This document shows, one piece after another, positions 23,245 to 33,878 of a stretch of DNA of 64,000 bases. The stretch spans positions 5,606,124-5,670,123 of the forward strand of contig QXEO01000546.1 of the NCBI GenBank assembly GCA_007115705.1, in the 5' to 3' direction. The notes under the pieces are model-generated. The model saw only the letters and a list, made by a program, of their open reading frames with translations. It did no database searches and had not been told where the DNA came from. Positions within the stretch are counted from its first letter, which is position 1, and every line of letters starts with the position of its first letter. The position numbers and the translations under genes are program-made. Source of the DNA: Dactylis glomerata (Eukaryota; Streptophyta; Magnoliopsida; Poales; Poaceae).

Positions 23245-23929
23245 CGGTGGCGAAGAGGTCGGCGCAGAGGAGGCGGCCGACGGCGGGTAGGCCACGCCGT
23301 GGGCAGCGGACGATCGGCGGCGGTAAGACGCGTGAAGGACTACCGCGTTGGAGTGAGTCGCAGGTGACGCTCCCAGCGAACCTGGGCCTGGTCGTATCGG
23401 CGCGCAGCTTCATCCGGCTCGGCCTGGCAAAGTAAATTCAGATCAGATTTCAATGGTCTGAAAATGAGATCGAAAGTCAATCAGATGATTGTTAGTCATA
23501 CCTTCTTGCGCGCAGCCTCCCTGTTCTGGGCGAGCCTCCCTCCTCTGGATCTTGTCGAGCAAATTAAGCAAACTGATTGAGCTAGCCGGAGACTCTCTTG
23601 TGATGCACGTACCTTGTGTCCTGGCCTTGCGGGATCCTGGTCGGGGCTGTCTGGTGATGGCGGCAGCGCGAGGGCCTCGACGTCCTGCGCTACCATCTGA
23701 TGCATCTCCGGCTCGAACTTGGGCTCAGGCAGCTCCACCTCCATGCCGTGCACCTCGGGGCCGCCGCCGCCGCTGCCACTAAAACCGGGCGCGGACGCCA
23801 TGTACCTGAAGGGGTCGGCCCAGATGGCTGCGGTGCCTCCTGCTCCTTCCCGGTGCCGGCGTCGGCCAACGGGTGCTGGTGCCGGCGGTCGTAGATCCCC
23901 ATGGGCGCCACCGCGGAAGGCATGGGCAT
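23245..23929 (-). pseudogene. Relic of a TGA1/TGA4-type bZIP transcription factor, N-terminal part
   Basis: From 23929 the minus strand encodes MPMPSAVAPMGIYDRRHQHP. MGIY near the start is typical of the TGA1/TGA4 clade. After a frame change come WADPFR, a Gly-rich segment, an acidic stretch, and then RLAQNREAARKK ending at a GTATGA donor at 23501. RLAQNREAARK is the highly conserved start of the TGA basic region. The next exon-like block (from 23423) begins with SRMKLRA, where SRLRKKAY would be expected, and then loses similarity. The leucine zipper and DOG1-type domain are absent. The frame breaks, and a 68-bp intron-like piece sits before RRLAQ. I read it as a gene fragment, either decayed or captured. 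Confidence 0.6.
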
Positions 23930-24617
23930 GTACCCACCGCCGCCCGGAGCCGCCGATCCCCTGCTCGGTCGTCGCCAACCGAATCCAGCAAGGCACCATC
24001 AAGCGACGAAAATGGAGAACTGACAAGGCACCATCAAGCAGGGAGGAACGCCGTCTCCATGGAAGCACATGCAAGCAGATCCAATTCTCCGCTCCTAGCA
24101 AGAAGACGCGGAGACGCAGAGAAGAGCAGTCAACCGAAACAAATCGCCCCTCAAGCAATGAAACCCACCGTCCAAACAAAAATGAGAACAGATGGTGAAA
24201 TAGCACATACCCACTAACAAGCATGGCCCACACAAGCTAGACCCATCAGTCAGTGAAGACGGAGCATTACGTCTAGACGGAACAAGCGATGCAACAAAGA
24301 CATGGACATGCCAGGCAATGACGGTTTGCAGCCCAGCTAGAATCCACCCTGTAGCAAACCTGGCCCAACGCAGCGACATATAATAGCATAGAGCCCACAT
24401 GTAGACAGCGACGGACGGTACATGGAACGCCAAGTGCTCTTAGAACGCAGACTCACGACCAAGCTTAAAGCTTAGGTTAATTAGCCCGTTCTGACTGCGG
24501 CTAATATTTTTTACCGGAGGTCAAACGAACCATGTGGAATGTGGTTACGGGGTACACAAATTTGCCGGCTTAAACGGTCATTCAGACATTCACGTGTTAA
24601 ACAGCAATGATGATAAA
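23930..24617. other. Unassigned stretch
   Basis: Possibly the 5' flank of the bZIP relic. An open minus-strand frame continues to 24233 without recognisable similarity. Nothing else is supported. Confidence 0.3.
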
Positions 24618-24619
24618 TA

Positions 24620-24741
24620 CTCTCTCTCTTTTTAAATATAAGATATTTTAGCTTTGTGAAGCAAATGTATCTAAACATTTTTTAGTGTGTAGGTTTACTC
24701 GAATATACACAATAAAACTTATCTAAATACATTTGCTTCAA
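24620..24741. mobile_element. Truncated Stowaway (Thalos-like) MITE
   Basis: Begins CTCTCTCTTTTTAAATATAA after a TA and runs through GAAGCAAATGTATCTAAACA and TTTAGTGTGTAGGTTTACTC to ATTTGCTTCAA. The right terminal repeat is missing. LINE sequence starts at about 24742, so the two insertions meet here. Confidence 0.7.
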
Positions 24742-25297
24742 TCTAACAAGGACAATTTCATGAAAGTTTGATTTGGACACAAGCTATTATCCGATCCAGA
24801 GGCTTTAGTTCAATCTTTAGAAGTTGGATAAATAAGGGAGGTTCCTTCTGTGTTAGAATTAATGATTATAACAGTTCTTATTTTGTACCCCCTCCGTTTT
24901 TAAATACAAAATGTTTTAAGTTTATGAAGTAAATGTATTTCTTTTACGGGGAACTTAGAGAGCTTTATTCAGCTAAAACAGAACCTGACCAGTCAGCAAA
25001 TAAGTTAACCGTCAGGAAGTCAGGATTAGAAACGAGCCAGCTGCTCGTTCTCAACAACTTGCAAGCAGCCTTAGCACAAAGATGCGCCGCAGTGTTTGCT
25101 GATCTAGAAATATGTTGAATACTAAAAGAATAAAAACTTAAAACTAGCTCTCCTAATTCATGAAGAATTGGAGCCACGGCAGAACGAGAACCATGACAAT
25201 TATTCCAGAGATTTACCAACTCCAGACAGTCCGTCTCTATAATCACTTTCGGATAAACTCTCAGCTTTGCAAAGATAACACCATCTCACACGGCCAG

Positions 25298-25783
25298 TGA
25301 CGAGGGTATGACCCCTCGGTCCTCGATATTTGCCTACCCGGTTCCTGCCAAGGAAGAAGCACGCTCGAAGTATATCTGAAGCCCGCAAGGCCCAGCACTT
25401 TGACTTGGAGTAGAAGAAAAACATTACTTGTAAACCCTAACTGGCTGCATATATAAAGCCACCAAGGGCGCCCCCTAGAGGGGTATCCGAACTCGCATAG
25501 ACACCATATCTCGCATAGATCCCACGCACAGGCTAGCCACGCCATATCCTCTTCCACCTCCGCCAGATTGCATCTGCGCGCCATTGTAACAGCTCCACAT
25601 ATACCAGCAATACAAGATCAGACAAGCAGGATGTAGGTCTTTACCCTCCGGGGGGCCGAACCTGGGTAAATTCGTGTGCACCCCCTGTTTCTGTCTAAAG
25701 CCGTCGAGTTCGCCAAGCGCCCACATGCTCTCCATGAATCGAAAGCCCCGAAACATGGGCATTGCCGGGTTAGAACCTCGTCA
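25298..25783 (+). repeat. 5' LTR of the 3.1 kb element
   Basis: 486 bp with the promoter-like GCATATATAAAGCC at about 25447-25460. The same motif is present in the 3' copy. Confidence 0.92.
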
Positions 25784-26651
25784 ATTGGCGCCGACCGTGG
25801 GGACGACGGGCGCTGGATCCACGGATTCGCCGGTTCCATCAACGCTGCAACAGATCCATCGCCAAGATCTTCAACACCATCGACATGACCTTCGAATCAA
25901 GCATCAAGATCTTCAACGCCGCCATCGCCAAGATCTTCAAGTTTGCCATCATGGCCTTCGACTCCGACGACATGGCCTTTGTCGCCGCCGTCACCAAGAG
26001 ATTCGAGTCTGCATCGAGAATAAATTCGAGTCTGCATCGAGAAGAAATTCGAGTCTGCATCGAGAAGAAATTCGAGTCTGCATCGAGAGGAAATTCGACC
26101 CCGGCTTCCGAAGAAATTTGACCCCGGCTTCCGAAGGAATTCGACCCCGGCTTCCGAAGAAATTCGACCCCGGCTTCCGAAGAAATTCGACCCCGGCTTC
26201 CGAAGAAATTCGACCCCGGCTTCCGAAGAAATTCGACCCCGGCGTCCGAAGAAATTCGACCCCGGCTTCCGAAGAAATTCGACCCCGGCGTCTCAAGAAT
26301 TCGACCCCGGCGTCTCGAGAAATTCGACCCCTGCATCTCAAGAACTTCGACCCTTGTGTCTCAGGAAATTCGACCCAGGCGTCTCAAGAAATTCGACCTC
26401 GGCGTCTGAAGGAATTCGACCCCTGCGTTGTAAGAAAATTCGACACCTCCGTCGCCGAGATCTTCGACCCTGCCGTCGCCATGATCTTCGGCCCTGCAGT
26501 CAACAACCAATTCAACCATGGTGTCAGCAAAGACGTTCGACCTCCATGTCAAGATTCTTCGACCCCTGCAGAGCCGAAGACTTCGCCCAACACTCTTCGA
26601 CCCCTCGGAGCCAACGCTTCGACGATTTTTCTGACAGGTAAAACAGCCTGA
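25784..26651 (+). other. Open frame through the 23-bp repeat array, product unknown
   Basis: A frame that opens in the LTR at 25674 stays open to 26651 (325 codons in all). The interior part encodes His/Arg/Asp-rich repeats (HRQDLQ, RRHRQDLQ) and then cycles through three peptide phases (FDPGFRR, NSTPASEE, IRPRLPK) because the 23-bp unit is not a multiple of three. No known domain. Several other frames on both strands are also open here, so openness alone is weak evidence of coding. Confidence 0.3.
26001..26450 (+). repeat. 23-bp tandem repeat array
   Basis: Units start ATTCGAG at 26001, 26024, 26047 and 26070 (consensus ATTCGAGTCTGCATCGAGAA), then switch at 26093 to ATTCGACCCCGGCTTCCGAA. 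About 15-17 units follow with growing divergence toward 26450. The period is 23 bp throughout, apart from a few one-base slips. Confidence 0.92.
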
Positions 26652-27133
26652 TCCTGAACTGCAATAGCTTTTGCTAGGAGTGTCCGAACGACATGAGACC
26701 ACCGCCATTGAAAAGATGACGACGAGAGCTACCCCACAAAAAGCTAAGTCTTCCTCAACTATGAGTTGACTACTTTCATTGCTTTCTGTATGCTTTCGAC
26801 ACTTTCAGCAACCGATACTCGGGGGCTTTGCTTTTACATCATACATGTGTTTTGCCTTCATATTATACATATGCCTATTCGCCTAACGACCGTCGAGTGC
26901 GAGGTATCTACCTCCTCGACTGCAGGGATCAAAGTCATTGACACTCCACCATGACATACTTCGGTGCCTCGAATCGGCATTCATTTACCCCGGCGTTGGC
27001 AACACGCTCGGGGGCTTCGCCTTGCATTGACGTCTATTCGCCCAGCATTAGCGACACGCTCGGGGGCTACACTTAATGCCCGAATTCTGGTGGCAATATA
27101 CCAATTCGGATGCCGTATGTCAAATACGAAGGT

Positions 27134-27468
27134 AAGTCCACAGTTAGCAACACTGTTGGCCCGGCAACACATCTATATGTGCTCTGCTGAGATAATTCGC
27201 AAGTCCACAGTTGTCAACACTGTTGGCCCGGCAACACATCTATACGTGCTCTGCTGAGATAATTCGCAAGTCCACAGTTGTCAACACTGTTGGCCCGGCA
27301 ACACATCTATACGTGCTCTGCTGAGATAATTCGCAAGTCCACAGTTGTCAACACTGTTGGCCCTGCAACACATCTATACGTGCTCTGCTGAGATAATTCG
27401 CAAGTCCACAGTTGTCAACACTGTTGGCCCGGCAACACAGCTATACGTGCTCTGCTGAGATAATTCCG
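27134..27468 (+). repeat. 67-bp tandem repeat, five copies
   Basis: Units start at 27134, 27201, 27268, 27335 and 27402 with AAGTCCACAGTT, and contain AACACTGTTGGCCCGGCAAC and GTGCTCTGCTGAGATAATTC. The copies are nearly identical, so the array expanded recently or is kept uniform. Confidence 0.95.
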
Positions 27469-27897
27469 TACATACGGACGCTTGAAGTATCCTGACGGAC
27501 GCGTCAGGTACCACGCCTTTACCCGTTGCACTTCGGGGTTTCGCTGTTTCCACTCAATTATTCACTCGACGTTAGCAACACGCTCGGGGGCTATACCTTA
27601 CGCTGTTAACCTTAGCAACCTTCTGCATCATCGACGGCGCTCTGTCTGTCAGTTTGACATATTTCGGTTCGAGTACGACATCGCCTACAGCAAGCATTCG
27701 ACAACGACATTGCCTACAGCAAGCATTCGACAACATCATCACCATGATTCGGCCACCGTGCGACTCCACCGACCATGACATGCAAGAGCTTCATTTGGTG
27801 CCTTCGCATGCGACATACAAGGACTACGACGTCGAGGAAAATCTCGGATTAGAGTCCCTGCCATAGTCTTCGACTATCCCAGGCACTCGGGGGCTAC

Positions 27898-28383
27898 TGA
27901 CGAGGGTATGACCCCTCAGTCCTCGATATTTGCCTACCCGGTTCCTGCCAAGGAAGAAGCCCGCTCGAAGTATATCCGAAGCCCGCAAGGCCCAGCACTT
28001 TGACTTGGAGTAGAAGAAAAACATTACTTGTAAACCCTAACTGGCTGCATATATAAAGCCACCAAGGGCGCCCCCTAGAGGGGTATCCGAACTCGCATAG
28101 ACACCATATCTCGCATAGATCCCACGCACAGGCTAGCCATGCCATATCCTCTTCCACCTCCGCCAGATTGCATCTGCGCGCCATTGTAACAGCTCCACAT
28201 ATACCAGCAATACAAGATCAGACAAGCAGGATGTAGGTCTTTACCCTCCGGGGGGCCGAACCTGGGTAAATTCGTGTGCACCCCCTGTTTCTGTCTGAAG
28301 CCGTCGAGTTCGCCAAGCGCCCACATGCTCTCCATGAATCGAAAGCCCCGAAACATGGGCATTGCCGGGTTAGAACCTCGTCA
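27898..28383 (+). repeat. 3' LTR of the 3.1 kb element
   Basis: 486 bp, about 99% identical to the 5' copy by eye, followed by GCCAG. Confidence 0.92.
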
Positions 28384-29003
28384 GCCAGAGACTCAGCAAC
28401 TAGGGGATTTGTCACCCCATCGTAGGGTTTGCTCCATGCTCCCAAAAACGTATCATGCGAGCGTGCAACACCACCACCGCCTCCCTTCCTGTCTTCCAGA
28501 GAGATACCAGCATCTGTATTTATCTTGACCACATCACAATCTGGAGGACGCCAGCCATAGCCCGGAAGCATAGCCTCCACTGACTTAGGAATTTCGAGCA
28601 CAGCCAAAGCTTCTTTCGCCATCTTAATGGAATGAACCGGATCATACGCACCATTACCATGTGTCCAACTATTCCGAGAATTCCAAATATCCCACATTAT
28701 GGTAATGAGATACCTTTTAGTGTGTATATTCGAGTGAACCTACACACTAAAAGATGTCTAGATACATTTGCTTCACACAGCTAAAACATCTTATATTTTA
28801 AAACAGAGGGAGTAGCTGGTAAAGGCTTAAAACAGGGTGACCCCCTCTCTCCCATCTTTTACAATTTTGTAGCATATGTGTTCTCAAAAATGCTATCAAG
28901 GGCAGCTCACAATGGCATCATCAGAGGTTTGCTCCCTGGGGTTATCCTTGGTGGGGTTATTAGCCTCCAATACGCTGATGATATCATTTTGTTCCTGGAT
29001 AAT

Positions 29004-30369
29004 TGATACGTCTCAAACGTATCTATAATTTTTGATGCTCCATGCTTGTTTTTACACCATTTGCCTACTATTTCGTTACACTTCGTGGCACTTTTATGCG
29101 ATTTCTGGAACTAACCTATTGACAAGATGCCACAGTGCCAGTTCCCTATTTTCTGCTGTTTTTGTGTTTCAGAAAAGCTACACAGGAAATATTCTCGGAA
29201 TTGGACGAAACAAAAGCCAGAAGTCTTATTTTTCCCGGAAGCTTCCCGAAGACCAAAAGAGAGCCGGAGGGGGGCCAGAGGCCGCCCTCACACATAGGTG
29301 GTGCGACCCAGGCCCTGGCCGCGCCACCCTGGTGTGAGGAGCCCCTGGCTGCCCCCTGACGACGCCCATTCGCCTATAAGAAGCCTCGGGACAGAAAACC
29401 CTAAGGGAGTCGGCGAAATTTCCAGAACAGTTCCGCAGCGCCGCCGCCGTCAAAGCCAAATTTCAGGGGACAGAAGTCTCTGTTCCGGCACCCTGCCGGG
29501 ACGGGGAAGTGCCCCCGGAGCTATCTCCATCGGTCTCCATCGCCGTCTCCGCCGTCTCCATCGACCTCACTGCCATCTCCATCAACCTTGCTGTCTCCTA
29601 TGATGAGGAGGGAGTAGTTCATCCCCGGGGCTGAGGGCTCTACCGGTAGCTATGTGGTTCACCTCTCTCTCCCATGATGTGATCTTTATGTGATCGTGAG
29701 CTTTGTATCATGTTGAACAAGTAGATGTTATTATTCAGATATTATGTGTACTCTAGTGATGTTATTAAAGTAATCTATTCCTCCTGCCATGGTGTAACGG
29801 TGACAGTGCGTGCATCATGGTGGTACTTGGTCTAGGCTACGATTGTGATCTCTTATGGATTATGAGAATAATTATCGCTATGATAGTATTGAAGTGATTT
29901 ATTCCTCCTTTCATGGTGTAATGTTGATAGTGTGTGCACCGTGTTAGTACTTGGTCTAAGTTGCAATAATATCTATCTTGAGTTGTGATCTGATTTGGAT
30001 ATCTCTAGGCCTTGTTTCCAAGCTTTGCACACCGTTTACTTGCTGTTTTGTTACATGTTTGCTCGCAGCGATATTTACTTCAAGTCACATTTGCTACTTA
30101 TAATCATCACTACCGTGTGTATTTCACTATCTCTTCGCCGAACTAGTGCACCTATACATCTGACAAGTGTATTGGGTGTGTTGGGGACACAAGAGACTTT
30201 CTGTATCGTAATTGCAGGGTTGCTTGAGAGGGATAGCTTTGACCTCTTCCTCCCTGAGTTCGATAAACCTTGGGTGATCCACTTAAGGGAAACTTGCTGC
30301 TGTTCTACAAACCTCTGCACTTGGAGGCCCAACAAGTGTCTACAAGAACAGAAGCGTGTGTAGACATCA
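29004..30369 (+). repeat. 5' LTR of element B (internally deleted)
   Basis: 1366 bp, ending GTGTGTAGACATCA. The missing block lies at about 30004, where GATATCTCTA joins directly to GGCCTTGTTTCC. Confidence 0.9.
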
Positions 30370-30379
30370 AGCTCTTTTC

Positions 30380-30399
30380 TGGCGCCGTTGCCGAGGAGG
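30380..30399 (+). other. Primer binding site of element B
   Basis: TGGCGCCGTTGCCGAGGAGG, 10 bp after the LTR end. This spacing matches element A. Confidence 0.72.
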
Positions 30400-30571
30400 T
30401 AAGGTAAAAGGTACTCGCATCCTCCTGTGTGAGTGCTCGGAGTTATTTCCTTTAGATTCTGCAATTACATCTTTTTGTTTCTTGTTTTTTATTTTCACTA
30501 GTTAGGCTTAATGGAAAACAACAACAAAAATTAGAGAGCTTTATAGTATTTATCTTGAGTTAGGACATGAA

Positions 30572-31285
30572 GTGTTTGAAGAGAAAATTAAAAAACCTAT
30601 GGAACTTTATTTGCATGCTAATGGCAATGTTATTAGTATGAACTCTTTGAACACCATTATTGCTAATGCTATGGAAAAGTCTAAGCTTGGGGAAGCTAGT
30701 TTTGATGAAAATGGTCTTTTTAGTCCCCTAGCTTTGGAGGAGAAAATTTACTTTGATGATACTTTACCTCCAATTTATGATGATTACAATGATGATTATG
30801 TTATTTTCAGTCCACCTACTATTGAGGATAAAATTAGTTATGATTACAATATGCCTCCTATTTATGATGATTATGGTGATGAGAATAATTATTCTATTGA
30901 ATCTGCTCCTACTACTATTGTTCATGTGGTGAGTATTAATCCTTTTATGCATGTGGCTCATGATAGGGATGTTTTATGTGATAGTTATATTGTTAGTTCT
31001 ATTCATGATGCTACTGAAAGTTATTATGAGAGAGGGAAACACGGTTTGATGGATCTCAACAATATTAAGTTTCCCTTCTTTATGTTGCAATTCTTAAAGT
31101 TGTACTTGTTTTGCCTTCCTATGCTTTTTGCTTTGCGCTTTCATGACTTGTCTCTTTACAAGACTATTTTTCATAGGAAGTGGTTTAGATTTAAATATGT
31201 TCCATACTTGTTTTTTGATGCTCTCTATTGCTTTAAGTTTCTATATGGCGCCTTTGCCTCAAGCTCTTATATGGCGCCCACATGA
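30572..31285 (+). CDS. 237-codon ORF of element B, acidic with hydrophobic C-terminus
   Basis: The N-terminal half is acidic and carries duplicated PPIYDDY blocks (LPPIYDDYNDDY and MPPIYDDYGDENN), each preceded by an EEKIYFDD or EDKISYDY unit, so it grew by internal duplication. The C-terminal part has LNNIKFPFFMLQFLKLYLFC and a second hydrophobic run with YLFFDALYCFKFLYGAF, so one or two membrane segments are possible. No gag, protease or pol motif. It lies where gag sits in element D. Its origin is unclear: an env-like relic moved next to the leader, or a family-specific ORF. Confidence 0.5.
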   Translation: MFEEKIKKPMELYLHANGNVISMNSLNTIIANAMEKSKLGEASFDENGLFSPLALEEKIYFDDTLPPIYDDYNDDYVIFSPPTIEDKISYDYNMPPIYDDYGDENNYSIESAPTTIVHVVSINPFMHVAHDRDVLCDSYIVSSIHDATESYYERGKHGLMDLNNIKFPFFMLQFLKLYLFCLPMLFALRFHDLSLYKTIFHRKWFRFKYVPYLFFDALYCFKFLYGAFASSSYMAPT

Positions 31286-31925
31286 GCATCTTTGCAAATT
31301 ACTGCGCCTAGCTCAAAGGCGTTAAAGAAAAGCACTCTTGGGAGATAACCCATTGTTTTATTTTCAGTATTTTTTCTTTTATTTGAGTCTTGGAAGTTAT
31401 TACTACTGTAATAACCACTCCTTATCCTTTTTATTTTGTTGTTGTGCCAAGAGAAGCCTCTAATTTGAGTGAGGTAAAGATTTGGGGATGTTGCTGTCCT
31501 GAAACTGTTTTCGGTGCTGCACCGTAAAAATTCGTATAAATTCTCTGTATATATTTTGGACCTGCGATTTCTTGTGCATATGCCCCAGGTTATATCCAAA
31601 CCTTTGTTAGTTGAACACTTTTTGATTTGAGCAACAGAAAACCCCTCAAAAATTCGACCTTTGTCAGCTGTTCAGTTTTGACAGATTTCTGCCAATATTT
31701 GTGTTTGCCACTTTATCGCTTCCTTTTGAGTTCTTTTGATCATGGAACTTTTAGAGAAGTTGCTACAGTAGTATTTACTCTATATGTGGTGGTTTTGAGT
31801 TGAAACCTGAAGCAAAAAGAGGATTGATTATATGTTATGCTTGCACTAATGTTGCTAATAGAATTATGTTTAGTTTTGTATGAAGGAAGTTTTCAAGTGT
31901 AGGGATTGGAGAATGATGAGATGAG

Positions 31926-32201
31926 TTGAAGAATGGACGAAAGCTCAAGCTTGGGGATGCCCATGCATTACCCCAAGAAATATCCAAGAAGTATAAGCGT
32001 CAAAGCTTGGGGATGCCCCCGAGGCACCCCTTCTTCATCGGCAAAAATCAGGTCACCTTTCAAGACGCTATATTTTTATTGCTTCATGCACTATGTGTTT
32101 TTCTTGGAGCGTCAGTTGTTTTAGTTTTCTTAGTTAGTTTAGTTTGTTTGTTTGCTGCAATAAATGGTTGGACCCCAACAAATTTCTTTTGGAGAAGTTG
32201 A
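31926..32201 (+). CDS. Conserved hydrophobic ORF in the 3' region of element B
   Basis: This 91-codon ORF is the counterpart of 3618-3980 in element A and 44768-45232 in element D. It shares QSLGMPPRHPFFIGKNQVTF, then a hydrophobic run (IFLLLHALCVFLGASVVLVF) and FAAINGWTPTNFFW. It overlaps two polypurine-tract-like motifs (31947-31960 and 32003-32016). No known domain. Confidence 0.35.
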   Translation: MKNGRKLKLGDAHALPQEISKKYKRQSLGMPPRHPFFIGKNQVTFQDAIFLLLHALCVFLGASVVLVFLVSLVCLFAAINGWTPTNFFWRS

Positions 32202-33878
32202 ACTCGTTTTCATTTGCCAAGAACACTCCGTTTTTCATTCTTACAATTTCACCGGGTGTTCTTCTTTTTCTGCTACTGCTTTTGGTTTTTGTTTTCGCCT
32301 TGATTTGCGTTCAGACCTTGTAATATCTCTTCATCAAGGTGTATTTTTGCCTCTGATCTTTATTGGTTTTCATCAAAAGAGGTGTTTATAAAAATTTCAA
32401 ATGGTGTTGGAAAAGAGAAAAAGCTTTATGCAAAAAAGTGGTACAAGAAGGAGCTTGTTTAGACTGCGGCTTAGACTTTTTCATGTCATGCTTGATGTCT
32501 TTTTGATAGTATGCTTAGTGATTTTGCTGTAGCATGACTTGTCTCAAATAACTGAGATTGCTTAATGAGCCTTTGAAAAAATCATGTGTTGTTTTAATTA
32601 TTTGGAAGCATTATTTTGGTTTTCTCCTTTGATGCTTTATTTGGGTTGACTTGGCACATGCTTACACCATGTTAACTACAAAATAAGTCGCCTATAGCCT
32701 CTATGATCATTTAGTTTTTGACTTTTGATGCCATCTTATGCATCTTTTAATGTTGCTTTGTCGCTTTGCATGATTATGGCCGTTATTGCTCTCTTAGTTG
32801 GTCGCTCCCAGTCTTTTGCTAGCCCTCATTTTGTACTGAGTATGAGCTCTACTCGTGCATCCAACTCCTAAAAACCAAGTTTGCCATTGTGTCCACTATA
32901 AACTCCTATGCATGGCATTTGTAAGCCATTCCAAAGTAAATTTTCATGTGCTACCTTTCAAAAACCTTCAAAATACTTCTCATTTTGTGAAACTGTTTTC
33001 AGCTCATGGGGACGTAGTGGTCGGATTTGCTATCTTCCATATTGCTTATTCCAAAAAGAAAAAAAAAGGAAAAAAGATAAAGAAAAAAAGGCACTCCTCC
33101 ATGGTATGTGAATGTTGGTGGGCACCCGATGGAATCGGTTAGCCATGGTTTGTGAAAGGAAAAAAGGTGGGGAGGAGTGCCAAGCTTTATAAAAGAGCAT
33201 AAAAGTGCCAATCTATCTCAAAAAACTTGCTTCATTTTTGTATGGAAGATAGTAAGAACCCCATTGCCAGTCGTTGATAAAAGCAACCACCTCTCAAAAC
33301 CAATATTTATCTCTCTGTTTTACAAATGAAAAGCTCTAGCACATGTTTAATCACTGCTTCCCTCCGTGAAGGGCCTTTCTTTTACTTTTATGTTGAGTCA
33401 CCACCTTCCATCTTTATGCACCATTAGGAGAGCATAGTTGTCATTCTGAGTATAATGTGCATTGTCCCAAAGTTTTCATTGATTGATTCATATTGTTGGT
33501 TTCACTTGTTCTTAAATTATTTGTATCTAGTCGCCCTCTTAAACTTGAAGGTGTCCTATGCATTTATGTTTTGCTCTCCATGAAGGACAAGCTGAAAACC
33601 ATTTGTATGTTTTTCCTTATGATTTGAACACACATTTGACTTTCATTGTTTCATTTTCATGATCTTTTGTTTGTGTTCATTTTCATGTTACAACATGGTT
33701 GCTAAGTTTTTATTGTCAAGATTATATCTTTCATGCCCATGTTTTAAGTTCTTTTGATCCCAGCTCACAATGCTTACATATATGATCAAGATTGTGATGG
33801 TGCATGTCACCTCAAAAATTATTTCTTTTGTTATCACTTACCTACTCGAGGACGAGCAGGAGTTAAGCTTGGGGATGC

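Larger units (their letters stand above)
25298..28383 (+). mobile_element. 3.1 kb non-autonomous LTR retrotransposon with internal repeat arrays, TSD GCCAG
   Basis: LTRs of 486 bp each (25298-25783 and 27898-28383) begin TGACGAGGGTATGACCCC and end AGAACCTCGTCA. The 5-bp duplication GCCAG flanks the element (25293-25297 and 28384-28388). The PBS-like TTGGCGCCGACCGTGGGGA starts two bases after the 5' LTR, and the polypurine tract CTCGGGGGCTAC precedes the 3' LTR. The 2114-bp interior has no protease, RT or integrase. The LTR copies differ at 5 sites by eye (about 1%), which suggests roughly 0.4 million years at 1.3e-8 per site per year. It depends on an unidentified autonomous partner. Confidence 0.92.
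24939..28697 (-). pseudogene. Minus-strand LINE 3' end nested in the MITE, split by a 3.1 kb LTR element
   Basis: Segments are about 24939-25297 and 28384-28697. The right segment encodes MWDIWNSRNSWTHGNGAYDP, then VVKINTDAGISLEDRKGGGG and LVAESLA. After the LTR element, the left segment continues with VYPKVIIETDCLELVNLWNN, then ISRSANTAAHLCAKAACKLL and ends ADWSGSVLAE. This is the RNase H-like C-terminus of a LINE. The end CTGAATAAAGCTCTC followed by a short A-rich run (AAAAGAAA) marks the 3' tail. The 5' end is truncated at about 28697. Confidence 0.75.
24888..28812. mobile_element. Stowaway (Thalos-like) MITE split by a nested LINE
   Basis: The left piece is 24888 to about 24938 (CCCCCTCCGTTTTTAAATAC to AAGTAAATGTAT). 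The right piece runs from about 28698 to 28812 (ATACCTTTTAGTGTGTATAT to AAAACAGAGGGAG). TA flanks both outer ends (24886-24887 and 28813-28814). Removing it restores the LINE reading frame exactly (TTT GTA, then GCT GGT AAA), which proves the insertion site. Confidence 0.82.

Noticed and set aside
23496..24233. A functional 245-codon minus-strand protein
   Set aside because: Only the bZIP-related part is recognisable, and it changes frame relative to MGIYDRRH. The N-terminal 100 residues look like non-coding DNA.
27134..27468. Regular repeats resembling a CRISPR array
   Set aside because: The units are contiguous 67-bp tandem copies without variable spacers, inside an LTR element of a plant genome.
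30075..30464. Minus-strand ORF spanning the LTR/PBS junction of element B
   Set aside because: It lies across LTR, PBS and leader and recurs in the 3' LTR copy. It is a shadow.
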